A DNA stretch of 8,573 nucleotides from Acidimicrobiaceae bacterium (lineage in GTDB: Bacteria; Actinomycetota; Acidimicrobiia; Acidimicrobiales; MedAcidi-G1): contig PAXM01000003.1 in NCBI GenBank assembly GCA_002714485.1, positions 19,309-27,881 on the forward strand. Direction: 5' to 3'. How positions within the stretch are numbered: the first letter of the stretch is position 1; each line of letters opens with the position of its first letter. This document shows, one piece after another, positions 1-6,616 of the stretch. Both the position numbers and the translations under genes were made by a program. Below the pieces are notes generated by a model that did no database searches, had not been told where the DNA came from, and saw nothing but the letters and a program-made list of their open reading frames with translations.

Positions 1-752
1 TCCACGGCGTGGTCCCACCAGGGCTCAAATACGGCGTGGTGGTCAGTGCCCAGGAGCGTGTCGTGCAGCCTCAGACCGAGGCCGGCGCCACTCAGTCAAT
101 AGGGCCAGATCTTGGTGTTCTCACAGTGGACGCCGATCGGACGCTGGCGCCATTGGTCAGCGAGGTGGGACGCGATGGCGGAGTGGGTCCAGGTAAATGT
201 GTGTTCTCCGTCGCGGATCATCTCAAAGGGTTGGTTCCAACGGTCATCGCCAGTCACGTGCCGGTGCAGCCCCAGAAGTAGTCCGAAGAACCCCTTGAAG
301 AAGAGCATCCCGTCGGCGGCGATGGGGTCCATTTGCACGCCATAAGGGGCGATGCCGTTCGCGGTCCAGCCCGGTACGTCGTAGTCGCCCCACAGCGTTT
401 CAGGGATGAGGGGTCGCCAATCTTCCGGGTAGAGATTTCGATCGGGGTCAGGGCCGAACTGGGTCAACCAGTCCGATGCCGCCCACCATTCGGTGTGCCG
501 GGCCACGAGTTCATCAAGGATTACGCCGTACACCTCGCGCCAGGCCGGTGTGCGGTCGGCCATGAGGGCGATTGAGTAGGCCGAGTCGACGAGATCGAAT
601 CGATGCCATGACAGCATCGGTTCTCCGGTGCGGTCGTCCCAGTGGGGGTGAGGCTGGCCCCCTCGACTCCAGTCGTCGGGGGTGGTGGCCTTACGGTGCA
701 GGTACCGCAGCCAGCCCAGAGACGGCTCGTCCAATGGTGTTGGCTCGGTCAT
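1..752 (-). CDS. Linalool dehydratase/isomerase-like protein, candidate selenoprotein with in-frame TGA (partial, C-terminus beyond window)
   Basis: The reading frame begins at ATG 752-750 and gives 218 residues, then TGA at 96-98, then 31 further sense codons to the window edge. The start is supported by GAGGA at 762-766 and by an ATGA overlap with the upstream DDAH stop, which suggests translational coupling. An in-frame extension upstream to 860 lies inside DDAH and is rejected. The protein is rich in Trp, Tyr and His, with segments such as WGDYDVPGW (121-129) and MDPIAADGMLFFKGFFGLLLG (141-161). It then has C210-ENTKIWPY-TGA219, followed by LSGAGLGLRLHD and an open frame. This resembles the alpha-barrel LDI domain, whose characterised member interconverts linalool, geraniol and myrcene using a Cys pair nine residues apart (C171/C180). 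Here the second Cys position is the TGA, read as selenocysteine because a SECIS-like hairpin follows. The real substrate is unknown; terpenoid or alkenol dehydration is only a family-level guess. A nonsense mutation or base error is the alternative, which I consider less likely. Confidence 0.8.
58..95 (-). promoter_or_regulatory. Bacterial SECIS-like hairpin downstream of the UGA
   Basis: Counting the first base after UGA as +1 (position 95), bases +14 to +18 GCCUC (82-78) pair perfectly with +24 to +28 GAGGC (72-68) and close a five-base loop GGUCU (77-73). The helix extends with G13-U29 and C12-G30. After a small internal loop, further pairs form: G10-C33, C9-G34, G7-C36, U6-A37 and G5-C38. 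The E. coli fdhF SECIS presents the same GGUCU bases at the same distance from its UGA, and the loop G and U are the bases SelB contacts. The fdhF bulged U is not present here; that base is a paired G. Folding was done by hand. Confidence 0.72.
96..98 (-). other. Putative selenocysteine (Sec) codon UGA, residue 219
   Basis: The TGA is in frame with the LDI-like gene. The codons before it (I, W, P, Y) and after it (L, S, G, A, G, L, G, L) both read as conserved domain sequence, so it interrupts the domain and does not end it. It sits exactly nine residues after C210, the spacing of the catalytic C171 and C180 in LinD. TGA differs from the Cys codons TGC and TGT by one base. DDAH, the ABM protein, the luciferase-like oxidoreductase, the acyl-CoA dehydrogenase and the membrane protein all end in TGA, so TGA is a genuine stop codon in this genome and general reassignment to Trp or Gly is unlikely. 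Confidence 0.75.
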
Positions 753-1522
753 GTGCCGTGGTCCTCGAACAGGAGGCTGCAACAGGTCAGGGCGCCCTCG
801 GCTCGGGCCAATTCGGAGGCGTCGACAGTGTGGACCTCGTAGCCGGTATCGACGAGGCACTGGGCTGTACGGGGATAGGCCGCAGCGGCGATGACGGCAT
901 CGCTCACTCGGACGACGTTGGCTGCGCCGGGTTCCGACGGGTCAATGGTGAGGCATCGGCGGCCACTGAACTGGTCTACGTCGACCCGGGTCGGATCGAC
1001 GAGGAGCGTTTCGGCGTCGACGGCGGTGACTGCGGACTTGAGGTGCAGGCAGCCGGTGACTTCGGCGGCATGGACGCGGTAGCCGTAGCGGGTCACGGCT
1101 CTGCGAAACTGCTTGATCGCGTGGTGATCACTGCGGGAGGTCAAGCCGATCCAAACCTCACGACCGGCAACTAGGACGTCGCCGCCGTCGATGGTGGCTG
1201 GAGCCTCGATGTGCTCCAGGGGTCGATAAGGCAAGAGGGCCTGCTCGATGGTCGGTCGTTCTCCACGTCGGGACTCGGCGCCCGGTCGGGTGATGATCGC
1301 CACTTCGTCGAGTACGACAGCGACGTCCTCGACGAAGACCGAGTCCGGCAGGTCTGGTTCAGCCGGCAATTGTTCTATCCGGCATCCCAGACCGGCCAGC
1401 GCGGTCGTGTAGGCGTCATGCTGATCCCGAGCGACTTCGACGTCGATTGAGGAGCGTTCGAGGTGAGTTAGTTCACAGTCCCCGATGGCAGGGCTGACCT
1501 CCCGGGTGATGGCGACCAGCAT
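749..1522 (-). CDS. Dimethylarginine dimethylaminohydrolase (DDAH)-type amidinotransferase-superfamily hydrolase
   Basis: This 257-residue protein has the length and motif order of DDAH, a cytosolic penteine-fold enzyme that hydrolyses N-omega-methylated arginines to citrulline and methylamines. Visible motifs are PDSVFVEDVAVV (59-70, with acidic E65 and D66), an IDGGDVL strand (111-117), the catalytic His in GCLHLKS (157-163, H160), and the nucleophilic Cys in GALTCCSLLF (243-252, most likely C247). All key residues are present. A related arginine-type substrate such as free arginine or another guanidine compound cannot be excluded. The gene lies 38 bases downstream of the ABM-fold gene, and its TGA stop overlaps the ATG of the LDI-like gene, so the three appear to form one transcription unit. 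No strong ribosome binding site lies close to the ATG; a G-rich run sits about 20 bases upstream. Confidence 0.88.
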   Translation of the reverse strand: MLVAITREVSPAIGDCELTHLERSSIDVEVARDQHDAYTTALAGLGCRIEQLPAEPDLPDSVFVEDVAVVLDEVAIITRPGAESRRGERPTIEQALLPYRPLEHIEAPATIDGGDVLVAGREVWIGLTSRSDHHAIKQFRRAVTRYGYRVHAAEVTGCLHLKSAVTAVDAETLLVDPTRVDVDQFSGRRCLTIDPSEPGAANVVRVSDAVIAAAAYPRTAQCLVDTGYEVHTVDASELARAEGALTCCSLLFEDHGT

Positions 1523-1560
1523 CAGGCAACCGTAGTGTGGCCACCCCCCAGTGCCCTTGG

Positions 1561-1863
1561 TCAGACGTCGGAGTGGATGTCCAGGTAGGTGAACTCTGGA
1601 TCGCTGGCGAGGATTGAGGCAAGTGCATCGAGCAGGCCCGTCTCAACACGCCATGCGAGGTAGGTCTCGTGGTCAGCCCGGGTGGCAAATTTCTCCCACA
1701 GAACTATGTTGTCCGGGTTGTCTGTGTCGGTGTAAGCCTCTATGGATTCGCAGCCCTCAAAGGCACGGGTCGCTGTTAGACCCTGCTCGCTTCGAAGGAT
1801 GGCGAGGAGTTCGACACCCTTGCCTGCTTGGCACGGGAAGAGGGCGTGGACGGTCTGGGACAT
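1561..1863 (-). CDS. ABM-fold (antibiotic biosynthesis monooxygenase-like) small protein
   Basis: A 100-residue protein matching the ABM-type dimeric alpha/beta ferredoxin-like fold. Its start carries an ALFPCQAGKGVELLAIL stretch (7-23), then the family-typical GCESIEAYTDTDNPDNIV (38-54), and then LWEKFATRADHETYLAW (55-71) with the W56, E57 and H65 signature positions. Members are cofactor-free quinol or anthrone oxygenases or haem-degrading enzymes, but many have no known substrate, so no specific reaction is claimed. It is the first gene of the apparent minus-strand operon with DDAH and the LDI-like gene. The Shine-Dalgarno match is weak (GGA four bases before the ATG). Confidence 0.8.
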   Translation of the reverse strand: MSQTVHALFPCQAGKGVELLAILRSEQGLTATRAFEGCESIEAYTDTDNPDNIVLWEKFATRADHETYLAWRVETGLLDALASILASDPEFTYLDIHSDV

Positions 1864-2036
1864 CTATTCCAACCATTCGTTTGGGCGCCGCACGATTAGG
1901 ACGCTTAGAGGCCGACTTCACCACGAGCCCCGGCCCATAGTCAAACTCAACCGGTGTGAGACATGCGTCGCCTTCGAAGTGCCTGGGGATGGCGTTAACC
2001 AACTAGCCCTGAAAACAACCAGCGGAGAACATTGAG
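1864..2036. other. Divergent intergenic region (ABM operon / luciferase-like gene)
   Basis: This 173-base stretch separates divergently transcribed genes and must carry both promoters or lie close to them. On the minus strand a TTGACT-like -35 box can be picked out near 1938-1943, but no convincing -10 follows at the right spacing. On the plus strand only the GGAG ribosome binding site at 2024-2027 is clear. Open frames crossing the region are not supported as genes. Confidence 0.4.
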
Positions 2037-3002
2037 ATGACCAGGATTGGGTATCAGATTCCAAACTTCACCTACCCGGGGACTCCCGAGGCGGCGATAT
2101 TTGATTCGGTCGTCGCTCAGGCCAAAGCGGCCGAAGCCGCAGGTTTTGACCGAGTCTTCGTGATGGACCATTTCTACCAACTGCCGGGTATCGGAGCCCC
2201 AGAAGAGCCGATGTTCGAGTGTTACTCGGTCCTCTCCGCGTTAGCTCAGCACACAGAGAAGGTGCGCCTCTCCGCGTTAGTGACGGGCAACACCTATCGG
2301 CACCCCACTCTTCTGGCAAAGGCGGTCACTGCCCTTGACCACGTCTCGTCGGGTAGGGCAACTCTGGGGATCGGCGCAGGCTGGTTCCAACTCGAACACG
2401 ACTCTCTCGGTTACGAATTCGGCACGTTTACTGATCGATTCGAGAAACTCGAAGAGGCGTTGAAGATCGTGATTCCGATGCTTCGTGGAGAAACGGTGAG
2501 TTTTGCCGGGAACCACTACCAGGTATCCGACGCGGTCAATTCGCCACTACCGATCTCTCGCATTCCGATCATGATCGGTGGCAATGGCGAGAAGAAAACT
2601 TTACGGATGGTCGCTCAGTACGCAGACGAGTCCAATCTGGCTACCGGTCCGATCTCTGAGATTCCGAGGAAACTGGAAGTTCTCGAACAACATTGCGATC
2701 GCCTAGGTCGCGATCGGTCAGAGATAGTGGTGACGAAGTTGCAGATGGTCTGCGTCGCTCCGACCATGGAGGAGGCCGAATCGGATCTGCGAGAGGTCGC
2801 TGCAGTCAAGGGATGGTCTGAAGAGGTCATCGAGATGGCCAAGCTAATCCTGATCTTTGGCGACTCGGACACTGTGGGAGAGAAGCTCCAGGCCTGCATG
2901 GACACTGGTATCGACGGCATGACAATCAACCTCGCCGCCAATGGCCACAAGCTCGAAAGGATCGGGCTCCTAGGTGAAATCGCATTAGCAGCGACGGGTT
3001 GA
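2037..3002 (+). CDS. Luciferase-like (LLM class) oxidoreductase, probably F420-dependent
   Basis: A 321-residue bacterial-luciferase-like TIM-barrel protein. Evidence in order: an N-terminal barrel strand GYQIPNF (5-11); AAEAAGFDRVFVMDHFY (31-47) with the typical D-H after strand 2; TGNTYRHPTLLAKAVTALDHVSSGRATLGIGAGW (83-116), the conserved core of the family; FTDRFEKLEEAL (131-142); FAGNHY (156-161); and IPIMIGGNGEKKTLRMVAQYAD (176-197), characteristic of the actinobacterial F420-dependent subgroup. Such enzymes use reduced F420 or FMN for hydride transfer or oxygenation; the substrate cannot be read from sequence. GGAG lies nine bases before the ATG, fixing the start. The gene stands alone on the plus strand, divergent from the ABM operon, and by eye is less GC-rich than its left-hand neighbours. 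Confidence 0.87.
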   Translation: MTRIGYQIPNFTYPGTPEAAIFDSVVAQAKAAEAAGFDRVFVMDHFYQLPGIGAPEEPMFECYSVLSALAQHTEKVRLSALVTGNTYRHPTLLAKAVTALDHVSSGRATLGIGAGWFQLEHDSLGYEFGTFTDRFEKLEEALKIVIPMLRGETVSFAGNHYQVSDAVNSPLPISRIPIMIGGNGEKKTLRMVAQYADESNLATGPISEIPRKLEVLEQHCDRLGRDRSEIVVTKLQMVCVAPTMEEAESDLREVAAVKGWSEEVIEMAKLILIFGDSDTVGEKLQACMDTGIDGMTINLAANGHKLERIGLLGEIALAATG

Positions 3003-3248
3003 GAAAGAGCGGGCACTGAAGGCGAAACGGCCACTAGTCCATCTGGTTTTTATTGGTATTCCCCCGCTCAGGTCACTATTCCAAGTGTTCCCGGGCTGGA
3101 CGTCAGCCCCTCTTTCGACAGGGGGTCACGGCAACGAATGCAACCGCCAAACGGGCAGCGATTTACTCCCGGAAGTCAGTACTGGATGAACGGTCCAGCG
3201 ACAATCACAGCTACACAGATGGGAAACGTGAGTAACGGTCCCTGCTGT
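3003..3248. other. Convergent intergenic region, no recognised gene
   Basis: This 246-base stretch lies between convergent genes. It holds a short inverted repeat, CCCCT at 3107-3111 against AGGGG at 3120-3124, without a T-run, so it is a poor intrinsic terminator. An open frame through it has no ribosome binding site and no recognisable domain. No tRNA or other RNA gene is apparent. Confidence 0.4.
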
Positions 3249-4136
3249 TTAGATGCATGTGTACCAGTTGGCTAGCGCCGCCCCGATCTCATGGGCGGAG
3301 TCCTCCTGGACAAAGTGGCTACCGGCGACTGTGACCTCGGTTTGGTTGGGCCAGGTGCGACAGAACTGGCGCTGGGGGCCGGTCAGGATGGCACCGGGTT
3401 CTGCGTTCACGAACAACTTTGGGAACCGGGCCGACGCCATGAACTCCGCGTATGCCGAGGTGATTGACACCACGTCGGCTGGTTCGCCCGCTACGGGGAT
3501 CTCACGGGGCCAGGTGAGGGTGGGGCGTCGCCCTTCGCCTGGTTCGGAGAACGGTCGTCGGTACTCGTCGTGGGCCTCTGGCGCCAGGTCGCAGATCATC
3601 GCGCTGGGCAGGACCGCTTCCACGAACAGGTTCCTCCGCAGCACCATCTCTTCGCCCGCCGGGGATCGGAAGGCCTGGAAGATGTCTCGTGCGTTCTCAG
3701 GCCACTCGTCCCACGAAGCTATAGGTCTGACGATGGCTTCCATGTAACAGATCCCGGCCACCGCCTCGGGGTGGTTGGCGGCCCAGTCGAACCCGAGAGC
3801 TGAGCCCCAGTCGTGCACGACCAAGACCACTCGTTCCTTAACGCCGATCTGTTCCAACAGTTCCCACAGGTAGGTGCGGTGTTGCACGAACCGGTACGAC
3901 CCGGGGCCGGAGTCGCCCAACTTGTCCGAATCGCCCTGGCCGATCAGGTCGGGGGCGATACAGCGCCCGAGGTCGGCCACGTGCGGGATGATGTTGCGCC
4001 AAAGGTACGACGACGTGGGATTGCCGTGGAGGAATACGATCGGGTCACCCTCACCGATCTCGACGTAGGCCATCTGCTTTCCGTTGACAGTGGCGAAACG
4101 CTTGTCAACCGGGTGCTTTCCCGCGGTTGGAGTCAT
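3249..4136 (-). CDS. Haloalkane dehalogenase, LinB/DhaA-like (HLD-II subfamily)
   Basis: From ATG 4136 the product is 295 residues, almost the length of LinB (296). It is an alpha/beta hydrolase that would cleave carbon-halogen bonds of haloalkanes with water, giving an alcohol and halide in the cytosol. The catalytic set is complete and aligns one residue off LinB: nucleophile D109 in VVHDWGSALGF, halide-stabilising N39 (HGNPTSSYLWRN) and W110, acid E133 (YMEAI), and base H274 (GSHFVQEDS). RRPTLTWPREIP (203-214), KLFVNAEPGAI (240-250) and FCRTWPNQTEVTVAG (258-272) are also close to LinB. A GTG at 4157 would add seven residues, but the family N-terminus and the lack of a Shine-Dalgarno sequence there favour 4136. 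It is a single gene, divergent from the acyl-CoA dehydrogenase. Chain-length and substrate preference are unknown. Confidence 0.93.
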   Translation of the reverse strand: MTPTAGKHPVDKRFATVNGKQMAYVEIGEGDPIVFLHGNPTSSYLWRNIIPHVADLGRCIAPDLIGQGDSDKLGDSGPGSYRFVQHRTYLWELLEQIGVKERVVLVVHDWGSALGFDWAANHPEAVAGICYMEAIVRPIASWDEWPENARDIFQAFRSPAGEEMVLRRNLFVEAVLPSAMICDLAPEAHDEYRRPFSEPGEGRRPTLTWPREIPVAGEPADVVSITSAYAEFMASARFPKLFVNAEPGAILTGPQRQFCRTWPNQTEVTVAGSHFVQEDSAHEIGAALANWYTCI

Positions 4137-4377
4137 GCCGGCGAACCGTAGTCCCACCGTGAGTAGACAGCCGCGGCCGGTTAAGAAGAACCCTGGTGTG
4201 TAGGTCCGGACCCGAAGGATGCCTAGTGGCTATCGCTACGTTCCGGGCACGCGCGAGACCATAGGTGGCCCCTCAGGAGTACTGGACCCGCTGGAGGGAG
4301 GCCTAGCCGCCCCTGGCCCAGTGGGTGCGGACTCTCGGGGGTTTGCCACCTATACCGGATCGATGGGAGTGGATACG
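4137..4377. other. Divergent intergenic region with a perfect 10-bp palindrome
   Basis: This region separates the dehalogenase and acyl-CoA dehydrogenase starts. GGTCCGGACC at 4203-4212 is a perfect palindrome, and GGTT-N6-AACC at 4179-4192 is a second small inverted repeat just upstream. Either could be an operator for a local regulator, but no regulator gene lies nearby and short palindromes also occur by chance. The open frame of the acyl-CoA dehydrogenase extends back to an ATG at 4219, so part of this stretch could be coding. Confidence 0.35.
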
Positions 4378-5514
4378 GTGCGGTCTGTGATTGCCAAGTC
4401 GACTTTTGCGGAGTTTCGCATCGACGTCGCCGGGTTCCTCGCCGAGGCCCAAGACACTGCTGATACGTGTCCCGCCTATGGAGCGATCCTTCCTCCTAAT
4501 CTGCATCATCAGGCGATGCATTGGCAGCGCTACTGCTACGACCGTGGATGGGCTGGAGTGCACTGGCCAGCGGAACACGGCGGGATGGGTCTTACCCGCG
4601 CGCACAACCTCGTGTGGCACGAGGAGTGTGCAAAGGCTGAAGTAGCTCCCTATTTGAACCTCCAAGGAATCGTCCTAGCAGGTGAGGCAATCATGCGTGC
4701 AGGTACCGCTGAGCAGCGTGAAAGATTCCTCCGGCCTACCTTGAGCAATGAAATCCTTTGGTGTCAGTTGTTCAGTGAACCTGAAGCGGGATCAGATCTC
4801 GGAAGTCTTCGTAGCAGTGCTTTAATTGATGGTGGACACTTCAGGCTCAACGGCCAGAAGGTGTGGTCATCTAATGCCCAGTTCGCCCAGTACGGAATCC
4901 TGTTAGCTCGGACCGGTTTCGATCAGGCAAAGCACAAAGGCATCAGTTTTTTACTGCTGGACATGGCTCTTCCCGGGATAGAAGTTCGCCCAATCAAGCA
5001 GATGACGGGCGACGCTGAGTTCTGTGAGGTGTTTTTCGACGAGGTTCTGGTACCCGGCGATGCGCTTCTCGGAGAACTACACGGCGGCTGGGCGCTGGCC
5101 ATGGCCGTTCTGGAAGATGAGCGTGGCGGTGCTGGGGCTGCGGGGGTTGTCAGCCTCCAGCGGCGACTCGAAGCCATGCGGAACCGTGCCACCAATCTCG
5201 GTGATGTCGAACGCCAACAACTGACCGATCTAGTGAGTCGCGGACGAGCACTTCAGTCGCTGATGGAGCTCCACGGTGAGGACCCGAAGATAGCGCCGGT
5301 CGCCAAACTGATGAATAGCGAACTTGGATATGACGAGGCCCGGGTAGAGGCAACTACCCAAGGGGCCGGAGCAATGCTCGACGGTGATGCCACCGATCGC
5401 TTCTTGTATGCACCAGGGATGCGGATCGCCGGCGGTACAAGCGAGATTCAGAGAAACATCATCGGCGAACGGGTGCTTGGACTTCCCCGGGAACCCCGGT
5501 CATCAGATTCCTGA
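4378..5514 (+). CDS. Acyl-CoA dehydrogenase (FadE/CaiA-like family)
   Basis: A flavoprotein that would introduce a 2,3-double bond into an acyl-CoA thioester using FAD and pass electrons to ETF. From the GTG at 4378 the product is 378 residues, the family's usual size. Motifs are an N-terminal helical domain with GWAGVHWPAEHGGMGL (57-72), the first ACAD signature CQLFSEPEAGSDLGSLRS (129-146), a beta-domain KVWSSNAQFAQYGILLAR (161-178), and the C-terminal GGTSEIQRNIIGERVLGLPR (352-371). GGGAG at 4365-4369 is eight bases before the GTG. An ATG at 4363 or the far ATG at 4219 (431 residues) are alternatives, but the extra N-terminal residues match nothing in the family. The usual catalytic Glu of medium-chain enzymes, next to the GGT motif, is Ala-Gly here, so the base may come from elsewhere. 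The acyl substrate is unknown. Confidence 0.88.
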   Translation: MRSVIAKSTFAEFRIDVAGFLAEAQDTADTCPAYGAILPPNLHHQAMHWQRYCYDRGWAGVHWPAEHGGMGLTRAHNLVWHEECAKAEVAPYLNLQGIVLAGEAIMRAGTAEQRERFLRPTLSNEILWCQLFSEPEAGSDLGSLRSSALIDGGHFRLNGQKVWSSNAQFAQYGILLARTGFDQAKHKGISFLLLDMALPGIEVRPIKQMTGDAEFCEVFFDEVLVPGDALLGELHGGWALAMAVLEDERGGAGAAGVVSLQRRLEAMRNRATNLGDVERQQLTDLVSRGRALQSLMELHGEDPKIAPVAKLMNSELGYDEARVEATTQGAGAMLDGDATDRFLYAPGMRIAGGTSEIQRNIIGERVLGLPREPRSSDS

Positions 5515-5662
5515 CCTGGATTAACGGTTCTGCGATGGTGGTTAGGAGATGGCCGCTAGGCCGCTCCCTTCCCTTGCTTAGTGGTACTCCCTCTGGGGAA
5601 AGTCACAGTTCCTCAAAGACTTTCAGTGAGGCTCGTGGAACGGATCCACGATGTACTACAGA
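5515..5662. other. Convergent intergenic region, small hairpins only
   Basis: This 148-base spacer lies between convergent genes. It contains CGTGG-N7-CCACG at 5634-5650 and CCTCA-N11-TGAGG at 5611-5631. Neither is followed by a T-rich tract on either strand, so they are weak terminator candidates. No gene is seen. Confidence 0.35.
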
Positions 5663-6586
5663 TCAAAACTCATCTACTACTGGAGGCCGTTCTTGGGTGG
5701 TGTAGCGGGCCTGGAAGTGGCGAAAGCGGCCGACAAGTGGTCGGAGCCAGGCATAGGTCTTCGGATGAGCGGCCAGGAACTTCCTTAGACGTGATGCCAG
5801 AGAAGTTGGAGAACTCGTTGTCGCATAGGGATCGTGGATTACCTGGTCTTCCCATATCCGTTGGTACATGCCCTGTTGTGGGACCACGTCAGAGGTCGCA
5901 AGGTCGGACTTTCTTGCGACAAACCAGATGCCTAGTTGGCGTCGACCCCAACCACCGTGTTCCATGTGTTGAATGGAACCCGGCTGGTACTCGTAGACCG
6001 TCCAAGGTTTCGGGTAATGCTGCGAATGCTGGCGCTCGTACTCGTATATCTGTGAGCGGATTATCTCGTAACCGTTGTTTGCGTAGTAGTCCCAGAAGAA
6101 CGTCGGCGAAAACATGTAGAAGCCGTGATCCACATGGTTGTGCGTCGGATTGCAGTGCATAATCACACCGTTGGGTTTGAGCATTGCGTGGATATTTCTC
6201 AGCGCCTGGGGTATGTCAAAAATATGTTCGAGGGTGCCGCCGTCATATATGAAATCAAAACGTTCTCGTAAGTCGACCGGGATCTCCTTGTTTAGGTCGT
6301 GTACAAACTCGGCACCTTCGTCAGCGCTGAGATCAATACTGCTGACCTGGTCGAAACCCAACATCTGAAAGAAGATCTCCGCGTTATAGGTCTCAGGGTC
6401 GTACTCGCCATCGGCGAGAATGCGGACCTTGTCGACGTTAACCACATGTCCGTATCTGGAAGCCATTTCGGGAAGCTGAGCGGCTTCTACATAGATGCTC
6501 TGTCGGCCAAGCTGGAGAATGGACCCATGAAATGGCAGCACTGACTTCAAACTGAATAGAAGATTTGCAGTCTTGCCTATGCCCAT
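5663..6586 (-). CDS. Class I SAM-dependent methyltransferase-like protein with unusual motif I
   Basis: A 307-residue protein with a Rossmann-type methyltransferase core. After a helical N-terminus come ILQLGRQSIYV (23-33) at the motif I position, SSIDLS (82-87) with an acidic residue at the SAM ribose-binding position, and DFIYDGGTLEHIFDIPQALRN (111-131) followed by LKPNG (136-140), a typical methyltransferase-11 style motif. HCNPTHNHVDHGFYMFSPTFFWDYY (144-168) is rich in His and aromatics and is typical of sugar or polyketide methyltransferases from polysaccharide loci. Motif I lacks the standard G-x-G-x-G and has LGRQ instead. GGGAG at 6594-6598, seven bases before the ATG, makes the start secure. 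It lies 30 bases after the second methyltransferase and is probably cotranscribed. The substrate is unknown; a cell-surface glycan or glycolipid is a guess. Confidence 0.78.
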   Translation of the reverse strand: MGIGKTANLLFSLKSVLPFHGSILQLGRQSIYVEAAQLPEMASRYGHVVNVDKVRILADGEYDPETYNAEIFFQMLGFDQVSSIDLSADEGAEFVHDLNKEIPVDLRERFDFIYDGGTLEHIFDIPQALRNIHAMLKPNGVIMHCNPTHNHVDHGFYMFSPTFFWDYYANNGYEIIRSQIYEYERQHSQHYPKPWTVYEYQPGSIQHMEHGGWGRRQLGIWFVARKSDLATSDVVPQQGMYQRIWEDQVIHDPYATTSSPTSLASRLRKFLAAHPKTYAWLRPLVGRFRHFQARYTTQERPPVVDEF

Positions 6587-6616
6587 TCGACCACTCCCTG
6601 GTCTAGACGAGATGGT

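Noticed and set aside
96..98. TGA as a true gene end, or as a recoded Trp/Gly codon
   Set aside because: The domain continues in frame after it and a SECIS-like hairpin follows. Several neighbouring genes end normally in TGA, so genome-wide recoding is unlikely. A sequencing error or recent nonsense mutation cannot be fully excluded from one sequence.
96..860. Longer LDI-like start at 860
   Set aside because: The extra 36 residues overlap the end of DDAH and are basic and non-domain-like. The ATG at 752 has GAGGA and an ATGA overlap.
1757..2002. Minus-strand open frame across the divergent region
   Set aside because: It overlaps the ABM gene in another frame, and I recognise no domain or ribosome binding site.
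3107..3124. Possible terminator hairpin CCCCT/AGGGG
   Set aside because: The stem has only five base pairs, with an eight-base loop and no following T-run.
3053..3235. Small open frame containing KRAAIYSRKS, reminiscent of a serine-recombinase N-terminus
   Set aside because: The match is about ten residues, there is no Shine-Dalgarno sequence, and the rest of the frame shows no recombinase sequence. It is probably coincidence.
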